From: Brevibacterium sp. JSBI002
Lineage (GTDB): Bacteria; Actinomycetota; Actinomycetes; Actinomycetales; Brevibacteriaceae
Length of the DNA stretch: 64,000 bases
Direction of reading: 5' to 3'
NCBI RefSeq assembly: GCF_026013965.1
Contig: NZ_CP110341.1
Coordinates: 3,224,001-3,288,000, forward strand
Shown: positions 34,103-42,720 of the stretch, in pieces
How positions within the stretch are numbered: the stretch's first letter is position 1
Layout: the number at the start of each line of letters is the position of its first letter
Translations under genes and position numbers: made by a program
Notes under the pieces: model-generated
Database searches by the model: none
What the model saw: only the letters and a program-made list of their open reading frames with translations
What the model was told of the DNA's origin: nothing

Positions 34103-35389
34103 GTGGTTGAAACAGACATGACTCCCCAGAAGCTCACACTCGCCGGCGAGGTCGAGGCGGCTGCGCTGCGAATTTCCGATTCCGTCATCCTGTCGCCACT
34201 TCAGATCTGCGAGCGGTTGACGACCGCAACCGGTTCCACGGTCTACCTCAAGCGCGAGGACCTGCAGATGGTGCGGTCCTACAAGATCCGCGGCGCCTTC
34301 AACTTCATGCTCCAGCTCGATGCCGACGAACGCACACGCGGCGTCGTCTGCGCCTCGGCGGGCAACCATGCCCAAGGCTTCGCCCGCGCCTGCAGGGAAC
34401 TGGGCATCCAGGGCACCATCTTCGTACCGAAGACGACGCCGAAGCAGAAGATCGAACGCGTCCGTCACTTCGGCGGGGAGCAGGTGACGATCGAGATCGC
34501 CGGCTCCACCTACGATGACGCCTCGGCGCTGGCGCACCGGTTCGCCGAACGCAATCAGGCACTCTTGGTCTCGGCCTTCGACGATATGCGCACGATCGCA
34601 GGTCAGGGCACCGTGGCAGCCGAGATCCACGCCCAGCTCGAGACCGACCCGGACTACATCATCGTGCCCGTCGGCGGCGGCGGAGTGCTCGCCGGAGTCG
34701 CGGCCTATGCGGCCGAACGGATGCCGAACACGAAGGTCATCGGAGCCGAACCCGCCGGAGCCGCCTCGATGATCGCCGCCCTCAAGGCCGGCCACCCCGT
34801 GACCTTGGAGAACATCGACCGCTTCGCCGACGGCACCGCCGTGCGCCGGGCCGGCAACATCACCTACGACGTCATCGCCGAACTCGGCCTCGACATCCGT
34901 CCCGTCGCCGAGGGCGCAGTGGCCACCGAGATGCTCGACATGTACCAGGTCGACGGAATCATCGCCGAACCCTCCGGGGCCCTGGCCTCGGCCGGGATCG
35001 GAGGACCGGAATCGGACAAACCGATCACGATCGAACCCGGATCGACCGTGGTGTGCCTGGTCTCCGGCGGCAACAACGACATCTCCCGCTACCCGGAGAT
35101 CCTGGAGCGCTCACTCGTCCACGAAGGCCTCAAACACTACTTCATCGTCGACTTCCCGCAGGAGCCCGGAGCCCTGCGCCGATTCCTCAACGAGGTGCTC
35201 GGACCCGAGGACGACATCGCGATGTTCGAGTACGTCAAACGCTCCGACCGGGAGACCGGACCGGCGTTCGTCGGCATCCAGCTCGGCTATGCCGAAGACC
35301 TGCCGAATCTGCTCGAGCGGATGGAGGCCTCGAACATCGAGGTCGAGCGCGTGCACCAGAACTCGCCGATGTTCCGGCTCTTCGCCTGA
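34103..35389 (+). CDS. ilvA: Threonine ammonia-lyase (threonine dehydratase), single ACT-like domain
   Basis: A 428-residue PLP enzyme (fold type II). The catalytic Lys is in SYKIRGAF (about residue 61), the Asn loop in SAGNHAQGFA, and the phosphate-cradling glycine loop in VPVGGGGVLAGVAAY. Residues 335-428 form one C-terminal ACT-like regulatory domain (HYFIVDFPQEPGALRRFLNEVLGPEDDIAMFEYV), as in the short corynebacterial biosynthetic enzymes. It deaminates threonine to 2-oxobutanoate, the first step to isoleucine. GTG 34103 is the chosen start and ATG 34118 is the alternative. A weak -10-like CACAAT lies about seven bases before the GTG and no clear ribosome site is seen, so the mRNA may be leaderless. 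It is a single-gene unit. Confidence 0.93.
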   Translation: MVETDMTPQKLTLAGEVEAAALRISDSVILSPLQICERLTTATGSTVYLKREDLQMVRSYKIRGAFNFMLQLDADERTRGVVCASAGNHAQGFARACRELGIQGTIFVPKTTPKQKIERVRHFGGEQVTIEIAGSTYDDASALAHRFAERNQALLVSAFDDMRTIAGQGTVAAEIHAQLETDPDYIIVPVGGGGVLAGVAAYAAERMPNTKVIGAEPAGAASMIAALKAGHPVTLENIDRFADGTAVRRAGNITYDVIAELGLDIRPVAEGAVATEMLDMYQVDGIIAEPSGALASAGIGGPESDKPITIEPGSTVVCLVSGGNNDISRYPEILERSLVHEGLKHYFIVDFPQEPGALRRFLNEVLGPEDDIAMFEYVKRSDRETGPAFVGIQLGYAEDLPNLLERMEASNIEVERVHQNSPMFRLFA

Positions 35390-35514
35390 GGGACCGGGCG
35401 GCGGGCCGACGGCTTGTTAGGATTCTACTAAGAACCGTCCCCTGACCGGGTCACAACTCGCCTGCAGAAGGGCGAGGACGCTGATGTCGCCCAGTCTCCG
35501 AAAGGAATTCAACG

Positions 35515-37233
35515 ATGAGTCCCGTTCTGCTTCTCCTGCTGGGAATCGCGATCTTCGCATTCGGATACCTGTTCTACTCGAAGTTCCTGTCGAAACGGAT
35601 CTACCGGCTCGACAGCCGATTCACAACGCCGGCGCACGAGCTGCGCGACAACGTCGACTACGTCCCCACCAACAGATTCGTCCTCTGGGGCCACCACTTC
35701 ACCTCCGTGGCAGGAGCCGCTCCCATCGTGGGGCCCGCCATCGCAATGATCTGGGGATGGCTGCCCGCATTCCTCTGGGTCACGATCGGCACGGTCTTCT
35801 TCGCGGGAATGCACGACCTCGGCTCCCTATGGGCCTCGACGAGGAACAGGGGACAGACCATTGCGGCGCTGTCGGCTCGCTACATCGGCAGACGCGGAGC
35901 TGCGCTCTTCCTCCTGGTCATCTTCATTCTCGGGTTCATGGTCATCGCCGCGTTCTCCGTGGTCATCACCGACCTGCTCGTGGCCCTGCCCTCTGCAGTG
36001 ATCCCTTCCTGGGGTGCCATCGGCGTGGCGCTGCTTGTCGGTGTTGCGATCTACAGGCTGCGGTGGCCTCTCATCCCCGTCACGATCGTCGGTGTTGCCG
36101 CTCTCTATTCGCTCATCCTCCTCGGCGACCGGTTCCCGGTGTCGATGCCGGACTCTTTCCTCGGCCTCGAACCTACGGCCCTGTGGATCATCGTCCTGCT
36201 CGTCTACTGCGGAATCGCTTCCGTCCTGCCGGTCTGGGTGCTGCTGCAGCCTCGCGACTACATCAACGGCGTCCAGCTCTTCATCGCCCTCATCCTCCTC
36301 TACGGTGCCGTCATCACCTCGGCGCTCTTCGGCACAGGACACGGACTGGTCGCTCCCGCCATCAACACCGATCTGCCCGCGGGCACGCCGAGCATCCTCC
36401 CCCTTCTCTTCGTCACGATCGCCTGCGGAGCCATCTCGGGTTTCCATGGGGTCATCGCATCCGGGACCACCGCCAAACAGCTCAACACGGAGACCGATGC
36501 ACGATTCGTCGGATACTTCGGCGCTGTCGGAGAGGGAATGCTGGCGCTGGGAGCCATTCTCGCGATCGCCGGCGGCTACCGCACAGTCGCCGACTGGGAA
36601 GAGATCTACGGCAAGTTCGGCGATGCCGGGGTCCAATCGTTCGTCGAAGGAGGCGGCATGCTGCTCGAGACCGGGATCGGACTGCCCGCAGGGTTGAGCG
36701 CCACCGTCCTGGCGACGATGGCGGTGCTGTTCGCCGCGACCACGCTCGATTCGGTGGTCCGACTGATGCGTTACGTCGTCCAAGAGATCGGCGGAAACAT
36801 GAACATCCGACTGCCGAAGGTCCCCGCCACTGTCGTGGTGCTCGTCCTCGGCGGCGGTCTGACCTTCTCGCAGGGAATGGGCGGAGAGGGCGGCATGCGC
36901 ATCTGGCCGCTGTTCGGCACCACCAATCAGCTGCTGGCCGCGCTCACGCTGATCATCATCGCCGTCGTCCTCATCCGCAAGCGCCGCAATCCCTGGCCCG
37001 CTCTGATCCCGCTGGCGTTCGTCTTCGTCCTCTCGTTCTGGGCGGCGATCGAACAGCTCGTCTCGTTCGCCGACCCGGCCGGCCCGGACTGGCTGCTTCT
37101 GGCCATCGACATCGTCATCATCGGCTCGAGCGTCCTCGTCTCGATCGAAGGAATCGCGGCGATGCGTCGCGCGGCGAAGGACCCGCCGGAGTCCGACAGC
37201 GCCGACGCAGAACTCGCCGGGCAGCAGCGATGA
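35515..37233 (+). CDS. cstA: CstA-family carbon-starvation transporter
   Basis: A 572-residue membrane protein with about 16 hydrophobic segments. Conserved CstA features are DNVDYVPTNRFVLWGHHFTSVAGAAPIVGPAIAMIWGW near the N-terminus, GTVFFAGMHDLGSLWAS, GCGAISGFHGVIASGTTAKQL-like sequence (ACGAISGFHGVIASG) and WPLFGTTNQLLAALTL. CstA proteins take up pyruvate and perhaps peptides during carbon limitation. The length is nearer the short CstA-type of Gram-positives than the 700-residue E. coli form. A good ribosome site, AAAGGAA, lies 6 bases before ATG 35515. The usual small YbdD/YjiX partner is not recognisable downstream. Confidence 0.9.
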   Translation: MSPVLLLLLGIAIFAFGYLFYSKFLSKRIYRLDSRFTTPAHELRDNVDYVPTNRFVLWGHHFTSVAGAAPIVGPAIAMIWGWLPAFLWVTIGTVFFAGMHDLGSLWASTRNRGQTIAALSARYIGRRGAALFLLVIFILGFMVIAAFSVVITDLLVALPSAVIPSWGAIGVALLVGVAIYRLRWPLIPVTIVGVAALYSLILLGDRFPVSMPDSFLGLEPTALWIIVLLVYCGIASVLPVWVLLQPRDYINGVQLFIALILLYGAVITSALFGTGHGLVAPAINTDLPAGTPSILPLLFVTIACGAISGFHGVIASGTTAKQLNTETDARFVGYFGAVGEGMLALGAILAIAGGYRTVADWEEIYGKFGDAGVQSFVEGGGMLLETGIGLPAGLSATVLATMAVLFAATTLDSVVRLMRYVVQEIGGNMNIRLPKVPATVVVLVLGGGLTFSQGMGGEGGMRIWPLFGTTNQLLAALTLIIIAVVLIRKRRNPWPALIPLAFVFVLSFWAAIEQLVSFADPAGPDWLLLAIDIVIIGSSVLVSIEGIAAMRRAAKDPPESDSADAELAGQQR

Positions 37234-37299
37234 GCACGAACGGCTCCCGCGCCCCGGCGCCCCCTGCCCTCTCGCGCGCCCAGCTACTAGAGTGGACGC

Positions 37300-38304
37300 A
37301 TGCGCGCTATCACGATCTCCTCCCCCGGTGACCCCGAGGTCCTGCAGGTCACCGACGAACCGACTCCCGACATCGCCGCCGATGAGGTCCTCGTCCGCGT
37401 CCATGCCGCCGGCGTCAATCGAGCCGACCTGCTGCAGCGACGGGGATTCTACGATCCCCCGCCCGGGGCCACCGAGATTCCCGGACTCGAGGTCTCCGGC
37501 ACGATCGAGAGGCTCGGCGCCGACGTCACCGGCTGGTCCGTCGGCGACCGGGTGGCGGCTCTGCTCTCAGGCGGCGGATACGCCGAGTACGTTCCCGTTC
37601 CCGCAGGTCAGCTGCTTCCCGTTCCCGATGACTTCGACCTCACCGAGGCGGCCGCCCTGCCCGAGGTGCTGTCGACCGTCTGGTCGAACATCGTCGGCCG
37701 CGGGCAGGTGCAGGCCGGCGAATGGCTGCTCGTCCACGGCGGCGGGTCCGGCATCGGCACGGCCGCCATCCAGATCGCGCGCCACCTCGGCGTGAAGATC
37801 GTCGTGACCGTCGGCTCCGAGAAGAAGGCCGAATTCTGCCGCGAACTCGGTGCCGACGCCGTCATCAACTACCGCGAAGAGGACTTCGTCGACCGCGTCC
37901 GCGAGATCTGCACCCACGACGACGGGTCGACCGGCGCCGATGTCATCCTCGACATCATCGGCGCGAAGTACCTCGAGCGCAATATCAAGGCTCTGGGCAC
38001 CGACGGCCGCCTCGTCATCATCGGCATGCAGGGCGGAACGAAGACCGAGATCAACCTCGGCTGGCTCATGCAGCCGCGCAAGTCAGTCTCCGCCACGACT
38101 CTGCGGGCGCGGCCGAAGGACCAGAAGATCGCCATCGTCGCCGAGGTAGCCGAGCAGCTGTGGCCGGCCGTGATCTCAGGAGACATCCGCCCCATCATCC
38201 ATGAAGCTATGCCGTTGACCGACGTCGTCCGTGCCCATCAGACGCTCGAGGACGGGACGAACATCGGCAAGGTTCTGCTCATCGTCGATGAGGAAGGTGC
38301 ATGA
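37300..38304 (+). CDS. NAD(P)H quinone oxidoreductase, zinc-free MDR family (PIG3-like)
   Basis: A 334-residue medium-chain dehydrogenase/reductase without zinc ligands. MRAITISSPGDPEVLQVTDEPTPDIAADEVLVRV, GVNRADLLQRRGFYDPPPGA and IPGLEVSGTI are characteristic of the PIG3/quinone reductase branch. The NADP-binding motif is VHGGGSGIGTAAIQIARHLG (about residues 146-165). It reduces quinones with NADPH. It starts a four-gene plus-strand operon; the stop at 38304 is three bases before the start of bpa, so expression is linked. Three genes of related order exist in other actinobacteria near the proteasome activator, though I cannot verify that here. Confidence 0.9.
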   Translation: MRAITISSPGDPEVLQVTDEPTPDIAADEVLVRVHAAGVNRADLLQRRGFYDPPPGATEIPGLEVSGTIERLGADVTGWSVGDRVAALLSGGGYAEYVPVPAGQLLPVPDDFDLTEAAALPEVLSTVWSNIVGRGQVQAGEWLLVHGGGSGIGTAAIQIARHLGVKIVVTVGSEKKAEFCRELGADAVINYREEDFVDRVREICTHDDGSTGADVILDIIGAKYLERNIKALGTDGRLVIIGMQGGTKTEINLGWLMQPRKSVSATTLRARPKDQKIAIVAEVAEQLWPAVISGDIRPIIHEAMPLTDVVRAHQTLEDGTNIGKVLLIVDEEGA

Positions 38305-38307
38305 CCA

Positions 38308-38913
38308 ATGACTGAGAATCCCGTGTCCGCGGACGGCGTCCAGAGCGGCTCGGACGCGACGGGCACCGCGGATGCTGCGAACACACACGAGGCGGAGAAC
38401 GCGAACGGTGTGTCGAACGCCGACGGAGTGCAGGCCGGCCTCGCCAAGCCGCAGCACGATCAGGCGGATGTCTCGTCACCGGCGAAGGTGATGCGCATCG
38501 GCACCATGGTCAAGCAGCTGCTCGACGAAGTCCGCGGCACCGAGCTCGATGAGAAGGGACGCGAACGTCTCGCCGAGATCCACCGTCGGTCCATCGACGA
38601 ACTCGAAGAGGGCCTGTCGAAGGATCTCATCGAGGAGCTCGAACGCCTCGACCTGCCCTTCGACTCGGCCGACGGTCCCCCGACGACCTCGGAGCTGCGG
38701 ATCGCCCAGGCCCAGCTCGTCGGCTGGCTCGAGGGTCTCTTCCACGGCATCCAGACCGCGATCATGGCCCAGCAGGCTATGGCCCAGCAGATGGCCGGTC
38801 GCGGCCAACTGCCTCCGGGAATGGTGCCGCCCGGAATGACGCCGGCTGACGGGCAGCCCGGCGAGAAGACGAAGTCGGACCGCGACGATCGCGGCACCGG
38901 CAACTATCTGTGA
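38308..38913 (+). CDS. bpa: Bacterial proteasome activator Bpa (DUF2587)
   Basis: A 201-residue protein. The first 55 residues are a disordered Asn/Asp/Glu-rich leader. The conserved domain follows: SSPAKVMRIGTMVKQLLDEVRGTELDEKGRERLAEIHRRSIDELEEGLSKDLIEELERLDLPF and QLVGWLEGLFHGIQTAIMAQQAMAQQM, forming the long helices that build the Bpa dodecamer ring. The C-terminus is GNYL, comparable with the GQYL tail that mycobacterial Bpa and Mpa dock into the 20S proteasome alpha ring. Bpa opens the gate without ATP and helps degrade damaged proteins such as HspR in Mycobacterium tuberculosis. Its presence predicts a 20S proteasome elsewhere in this genome. Stop overlaps the next start as GTGA. Confidence 0.9.
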   Translation: MTENPVSADGVQSGSDATGTADAANTHEAENANGVSNADGVQAGLAKPQHDQADVSSPAKVMRIGTMVKQLLDEVRGTELDEKGRERLAEIHRRSIDELEEGLSKDLIEELERLDLPFDSADGPPTTSELRIAQAQLVGWLEGLFHGIQTAIMAQQAMAQQMAGRGQLPPGMVPPGMTPADGQPGEKTKSDRDDRGTGNYL

Positions 38914-39479
38914 AGCGCTTCTTCTCCGGTCTGCGCAAGAAGGCGACGACCGCGGTCAAGGACGATGACCGGTTCGGCACCGGTCTGTGGCGCCATAACC
39001 GCGACCGCTTCATCCGCGCCGTCGACCGGTACTACACCACCGCGGTGGCCCTCCACGAAGCACGGGACTCCGGTGACAGCACCACCTCGTCAGCCGCCTC
39101 GGCGGGATCAACCGACGGCGAGGCCACGGCCGCCTCGGCGAAGGATCCGATCGACGCCATCGTCGACGGCACCCACCGGCTCAACGCACTCGTCGACGTC
39201 GTCGACGACCTCACCGCGACCCTGCACACCCGCCATCCCGTCACCGGCCAGGTGGTGCCGGGACCCGTTCGGCAGGCCGTCGGCGACGCACCGGAGCTGC
39301 TGACGAAGGCCTCGTCGAAGGTCGGCGAAGCAGTGCTCGCGGCGTCGATGGCACGGTCGGACGGGCCATCGGGACGGTCGATCGATTCGAGTGCGGAGGC
39401 CACGGTTCGGTTCATCACGGATGCCGAGGAGCTGCTGGGGCGGGCGCGGGAGATTCTCGCTAGGGTGGAGGCATCATGA
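38910..39479 (+). CDS. Hypothetical protein in the bpa operon
   Basis: A 189-residue cytoplasmic protein starting at GTG 38910 within the bpa stop (GTGA) and ending in ATGA with the HAD gene, so it is translationally linked on both sides. The N-terminus is basic (MKRFFSGLRKKATTAVKDDDRFGTGLW). A low-complexity Ser/Thr/Ala/Gly insert lies at about residues 54-78 and contains two copies of the decamer CCGCCTCGGC in its DNA. The remainder looks helical (DGTHRLNALVDVVDDLTATLH; AEELLGRAREILARVEAS). No family is recognised. Tight overlap with bpa suggests a shared pathway or only shared expression. Confidence 0.78.
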   Translation: MKRFFSGLRKKATTAVKDDDRFGTGLWRHNRDRFIRAVDRYYTTAVALHEARDSGDSTTSSAASAGSTDGEATAASAKDPIDAIVDGTHRLNALVDVVDDLTATLHTRHPVTGQVVPGPVRQAVGDAPELLTKASSKVGEAVLAASMARSDGPSGRSIDSSAEATVRFITDAEELLGRAREILARVEAS

Positions 39480-40324
39480 GACCTCCCATCAGCCCCGATA
39501 TCCTGCCGCCGGATGACTTTGACCTCGGCCTCGTCGCCAGCGATATCGACGGCACTCTGCTGCTGAACTGGAAGCCGATATCGACGGCCACGATCGATGC
39601 GATCCACCGTTGCCAGGATGCGGGAATCCCCTTCGTCCTCGTCACAGGGCGGCCGATGCGGTGGTTGGCGCCGATCGCCGAGCAGATCCCCGATCTCGGT
39701 CGGGTGGTGTGCGTCAACGGTGCGGTCGTCTACGACATCGCCTCCCAGTCCATCGTCGACGCCCACACCATCGACGCACAGACGCTGGCGGAGATCACCG
39801 CGGCGGTCCGCGTCGATCATCCCGAGGCTCGGTTCGCCTACGAGACTCTCAACGGCGGTTTCATCGACCGGGAGTTCGTCACCGGCCGACCGCGTGAGGC
39901 CCGGATCATCGACGATGTCTCCGAACTCGCCGGAGAGGACGTCGTCAAGGTGCTCGTGCGTCTGGAGACGAACGATTCGCAGGCGATGCACGACCTCATC
40001 GATCCGCTCGTCGACGGCACATGTCATGCCTCGTTCTCCGAGCCGGACAACGGGCTCGTCGAACTGGCACCGCATGGAATCACGAAGGCGAAGACTCTGT
40101 CGGATCTGTGCGACCTCCTCGGAGTGGCGCGGGCGCAGGTGATGGCGTTCGGAGATATGCCCAATGACATCGAGATGCTGTCGTGGGCCGGGCACGGAGT
40201 CGCGATGGGCAATGCACTGGGTTCGGTCAAGGCGATCGCCGCGGCAGTCACCGACGAAGTCGACGACGACGGAGTCGCCCGCTACCTCGACGCCGTCTTA
40301 GACTCCCGCCCCAACGACTCCTAA
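39476..40324 (+). CDS. HAD-superfamily (Cof-type) sugar phosphatase
   Basis: A 282-residue haloacid-dehalogenase hydrolase of the Cof/IIB type. Motif I is SDIDGTLLL (nucleophile and acid Asp pair DxD), motif II is LVTGRPM, and motif III/IV is AFGDMPNDIEMLSWAG with the preceding Lys in KAKTLSDL; the cap domain lies between motifs II and III. It should dephosphorylate a sugar phosphate or related metabolite with Mg2+. ATG 39476 overlaps the previous stop (ATGA). It is the last gene of the qor-bpa operon. Its TAA (40322-40324) is inside the left arm of the 40321 palindrome. Confidence 0.9.
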   Translation: MRPPISPDILPPDDFDLGLVASDIDGTLLLNWKPISTATIDAIHRCQDAGIPFVLVTGRPMRWLAPIAEQIPDLGRVVCVNGAVVYDIASQSIVDAHTIDAQTLAEITAAVRVDHPEARFAYETLNGGFIDREFVTGRPREARIIDDVSELAGEDVVKVLVRLETNDSQAMHDLIDPLVDGTCHASFSEPDNGLVELAPHGITKAKTLSDLCDLLGVARAQVMAFGDMPNDIEMLSWAGHGVAMGNALGSVKAIAAAVTDEVDDDGVARYLDAVLDSRPNDS

Positions 40325-40390
40325 TTACTACGTGACGGCGGCCCAGCAACCTCGCGCGAGGTTGCTGGGCCGCCGTCAGGTAGTAATTAG
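40321..40390. repeat. Long palindrome, copy 2 of 3, spanning both flanking stop codons
   Basis: A 70-base near-perfect palindrome centred between 40355 and 40356, with one mismatched pair (40332/40379). Ends are CTAATTACTAC and GTAGTAATTAG and the core is TGACGGCGGCCCAGCAACC. It lies between convergent HAD genes and contains both their TAA codons symmetrically. It probably terminates both transcripts. Confidence 0.93.
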
Positions 40391-41235
40391 GGGCGGGTGT
40401 TCGTGGTGCCCTCTGCTTCGAGGAGTGCGGTGTCCATGCCGAAGTAGTCGACCAGAGCCACGGCGAGGCCGTCGTCGTCGATCGAGTCGGTGACCACGCT
40501 CGCGAGCACCTTGAGCTCGTCCTTCGACTGGCCCATGACGATTCCGTGTTCGACCCATTCGATCATCTCGAGGTCGTTGAGTCCGTCTCCGGCTCCCACG
40601 GTGTGGGCGTGCTTGACTCCGAGTTCCTCGGCCACGATCTCCAGACCGCTGGCCTTCGAGACCCCGTCCGGGGCGATGTCGAGCCAGTTGCTCCAGCCCA
40701 CCGAATAGCTGACCTCATGCAGTCCGAGCGAGTCCACGGCGGCAGCGAACTCCTCGGCGGTGCCGTTGACCTCGCGCATGACGATGCGGGTGGCCCGCTT
40801 GGTCAGCAGTTCATCGAAGTCGACGATGTCGAGGGTGTCGGACTCGGCGAGTTCGCCGACCGGGAACGCCCCGGACGCCCATCGGTGCAGGTCCGGATCC
40901 TCGACGAGGAACAGCGCCGTCGGCAGCGCCGCGTGCATCTGCTCGAGCGCATCTTTCGGGTCGAAGGACACGACATGGTGCAGCTCCCACCCCAACGGCA
41001 GCTCCGGGTCGAGGCGGGCGACGACGGATCCGTTCGAGCACACGATGAAGCCGTGCTTGAGGTCGAGCGCATGGACGACCTCAAGCGCGCCCGGCAGGGC
41101 ACGGCCGGTGGAGATCACAAGGTGGTGCCCCTCCTCGGCGAGCCGATCGAGCACCTGCTTCACCGACTCCGACAGGGTTCCGTCGTAGCCGACGATCGTG
41201 CCGTCGACATCGAGTGCGATGAGGTGCGGGGTCAA
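40387..41235 (-). CDS. HAD-superfamily (Cof-type) hydrolase
   Basis: A protein of 282 residues from TTG 41235, which follows GGGAGA at a normal distance; an upstream TTG at 41304 in the same frame would add 23 residues of poor quality. Motif I is ALDVDGTIVGYDG, motif II ISTGRALPGAL, motif III/IV GAGDGLNDLEMIEWVEHG with VSKASGLEIVAEELG before it, so the catalytic set is complete. It is a Cof-type phosphatase with a IIB cap, substrate unknown. It lies 123 bases downstream of serS on the same strand and converges with the other Cof-type HAD gene; the two proteins share only family-level similarity. Confidence 0.88.
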   Translation of the reverse strand: MTPHLIALDVDGTIVGYDGTLSESVKQVLDRLAEEGHHLVISTGRALPGALEVVHALDLKHGFIVCSNGSVVARLDPELPLGWELHHVVSFDPKDALEQMHAALPTALFLVEDPDLHRWASGAFPVGELAESDTLDIVDFDELLTKRATRIVMREVNGTAEEFAAAVDSLGLHEVSYSVGWSNWLDIAPDGVSKASGLEIVAEELGVKHAHTVGAGDGLNDLEMIEWVEHGIVMGQSKDELKVLASVVTDSIDDDGLAVALVDYFGMDTALLEAEGTTNTRP

Positions 41236-41358
41236 TGTGTCTCCCAACGTATGCGTATATCTTCTTGTCGTCGTTCTTCCCGGCGCCGAGGCGACCGAAC
41301 CCAACCGAGTCCCGCCGAGTTCCGCAGCACGGTCAGTGCCCCGCGTCCCGGCACAGGC

Positions 41359-42639
41359 TCAGTAGCGCGGTCCTTCCGGTCCCTGTGCGGTCATCCCGCC
41401 GAGGTAGGGCCGCAGTGCTTCGGGCACCGTGACCGAGCCGTCCGCCTGCTGATGGTTCTCGAGGATCGGCACCAGCCAGCGGGTGTTGGCCATGGTTCCG
41501 TTGAGGGTGGCGACGGGGCGGGTCGATCCGTCGCGGCGTTCGCGGATCTGCAGGCGACGGGCCTGGAACGTCGTGCAGTTCGACGTCGAGGTCAGCTCGC
41601 GGTAGGTGCCCTGAGTCGGCACCCAGGCTTCGCAGTCGAACTTGCGGGCGGCCGAATCACCGAGGTCGCCGGCAGCGGTATCGATGACCCGGTAGGGCAG
41701 CTCGCACAGTCCGAGCATCTTCTCCTGCAGGGACAGCATCCGCTCGTGTTCTGCTTCGGCGTCCTCGACCGGGACGTAGGCGAACATCTCGACCTTCTGG
41801 AACTGGTGGACGCGGATGATTCCGCGGGTGTCCTTGCCGTAGGAGCCGGCCTCGCGACGGTAGCAGGAGGAGATGCCAGCGTAGCGCAGCGGGCCGTCGG
41901 AGAGGTCGATGATCTCGTCCATGTGGTATCCGGCCAGGGGCACCTCGGAGGTGCCGACGAGGAACAGGTCGTCGGCTTCGAGACGGTACACCTCATCGGC
42001 GTGCTCACCGAGGAACCCGGTGCCGCGCATGACCTCGGGACGAACGAGGGTCGGGGTGATGGTCGGGCTGAACCCGGCCTCCTCGGCGACGTCGCGGGCG
42101 AGGTTGAGCAGAGCCATCTCCAGCTTCGCGCCGAAACCGGTGAGGTAGTGGAAACGCGATCCGGAGACTTTCGTTCCCCGCTGCGTGTCGATGGCCTTCA
42201 GCTTCTCGCCGATCTCGAGGTGATCGAGCGGTTCGAAGCCGTCAGGGGTGAAGTCGCGGGGCTCGCCGACGGTCTTGAGCGTCACGAAGTTCTCTTCGCC
42301 GCCGGCAGGGATGCCGTCGATGATGAGGTTCGGGACCTTCGACACGAGCTGGTCGAAGGCGAAAGTGGCTTCTTCGGACTCGGCCGACAGTGACTTCACT
42401 GCCTCGGACTTCGCCTTGCCCTCGGCGATGAGCGCCGGCTTGTCCTCCTTCGACGCCTTCGCGATCTGGGAGGAGAACGACTTCTGATCCGCACGAGCGT
42501 CTTCGAAGGCGGTGATGGCCGCACGACGAGCGGAATCGGCGGCGATGACTTCGTCGATGAGCTCGACGGATGCCCCGCGAGCCTCCTGCGATGCCTTGAA
42601 CAGGGCCGGGTTGTCTCTGAGAAGCGCTAGATCGATCAC
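41359..42639 (-). CDS. serS: Serine-tRNA ligase
   Basis: A 426-residue class II aminoacyl-tRNA synthetase. The start [22 protein letters not shown] and the following coiled-coil arm (about residues 30-100) bind tRNA-Ser. Catalytic motif 2 is [30 protein letters not shown] and motif 3 is [19 protein letters not shown]...[26 protein letters not shown] is also characteristic. It charges the tRNA-Ser species encoded twice in this window. The length is usual. No T-box or other leader element is visible in the 80 bases before the gene. Confidence 0.97.
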   Translation of the reverse strand: MIDLALLRDNPALFKASQEARGASVELIDEVIAADSARRAAITAFEDARADQKSFSSQIAKASKEDKPALIAEGKAKSEAVKSLSAESEEATFAFDQLVSKVPNLIIDGIPAGGEENFVTLKTVGEPRDFTPDGFEPLDHLEIGEKLKAIDTQRGTKVSGSRFHYLTGFGAKLEMALLNLARDVAEEAGFSPTITPTLVRPEVMRGTGFLGEHADEVYRLEADDLFLVGTSEVPLAGYHMDEIIDLSDGPLRYAGISSCYRREAGSYGKDTRGIIRVHQFQKVEMFAYVPVEDAEAEHERMLSLQEKMLGLCELPYRVIDTAAGDLGDSAARKFDCEAWVPTQGTYRELTSTSNCTTFQARRLQIRERRDGSTRPVATLNGTMANTRWLVPILENHQQADGSVTVPEALRPYLGGMTAQGPEGPRY

Positions 42640-42720
42640 CCTCTCAGCTTAACGGGCCGGGCGTGTTTTCGACATTCGGCACTCAGCCTGCGCACTACTT
42701 CGACGCGGTAGATTTGGGAC

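Noticed and set aside
37230..37331. 33-codon frame overlapping the cstA stop (ATGA), possible YbdD-like partner
   Set aside because: The sequence (MSTNGSRAPAPPALSR) has no YbdD/YjiX features, is much shorter than that family, and overlaps the start of the quinone reductase gene.
42640..42720. T-box or other leader element before serS
   Set aside because: The gap is only 81 bases, with no specifier loop or antiterminator stem.
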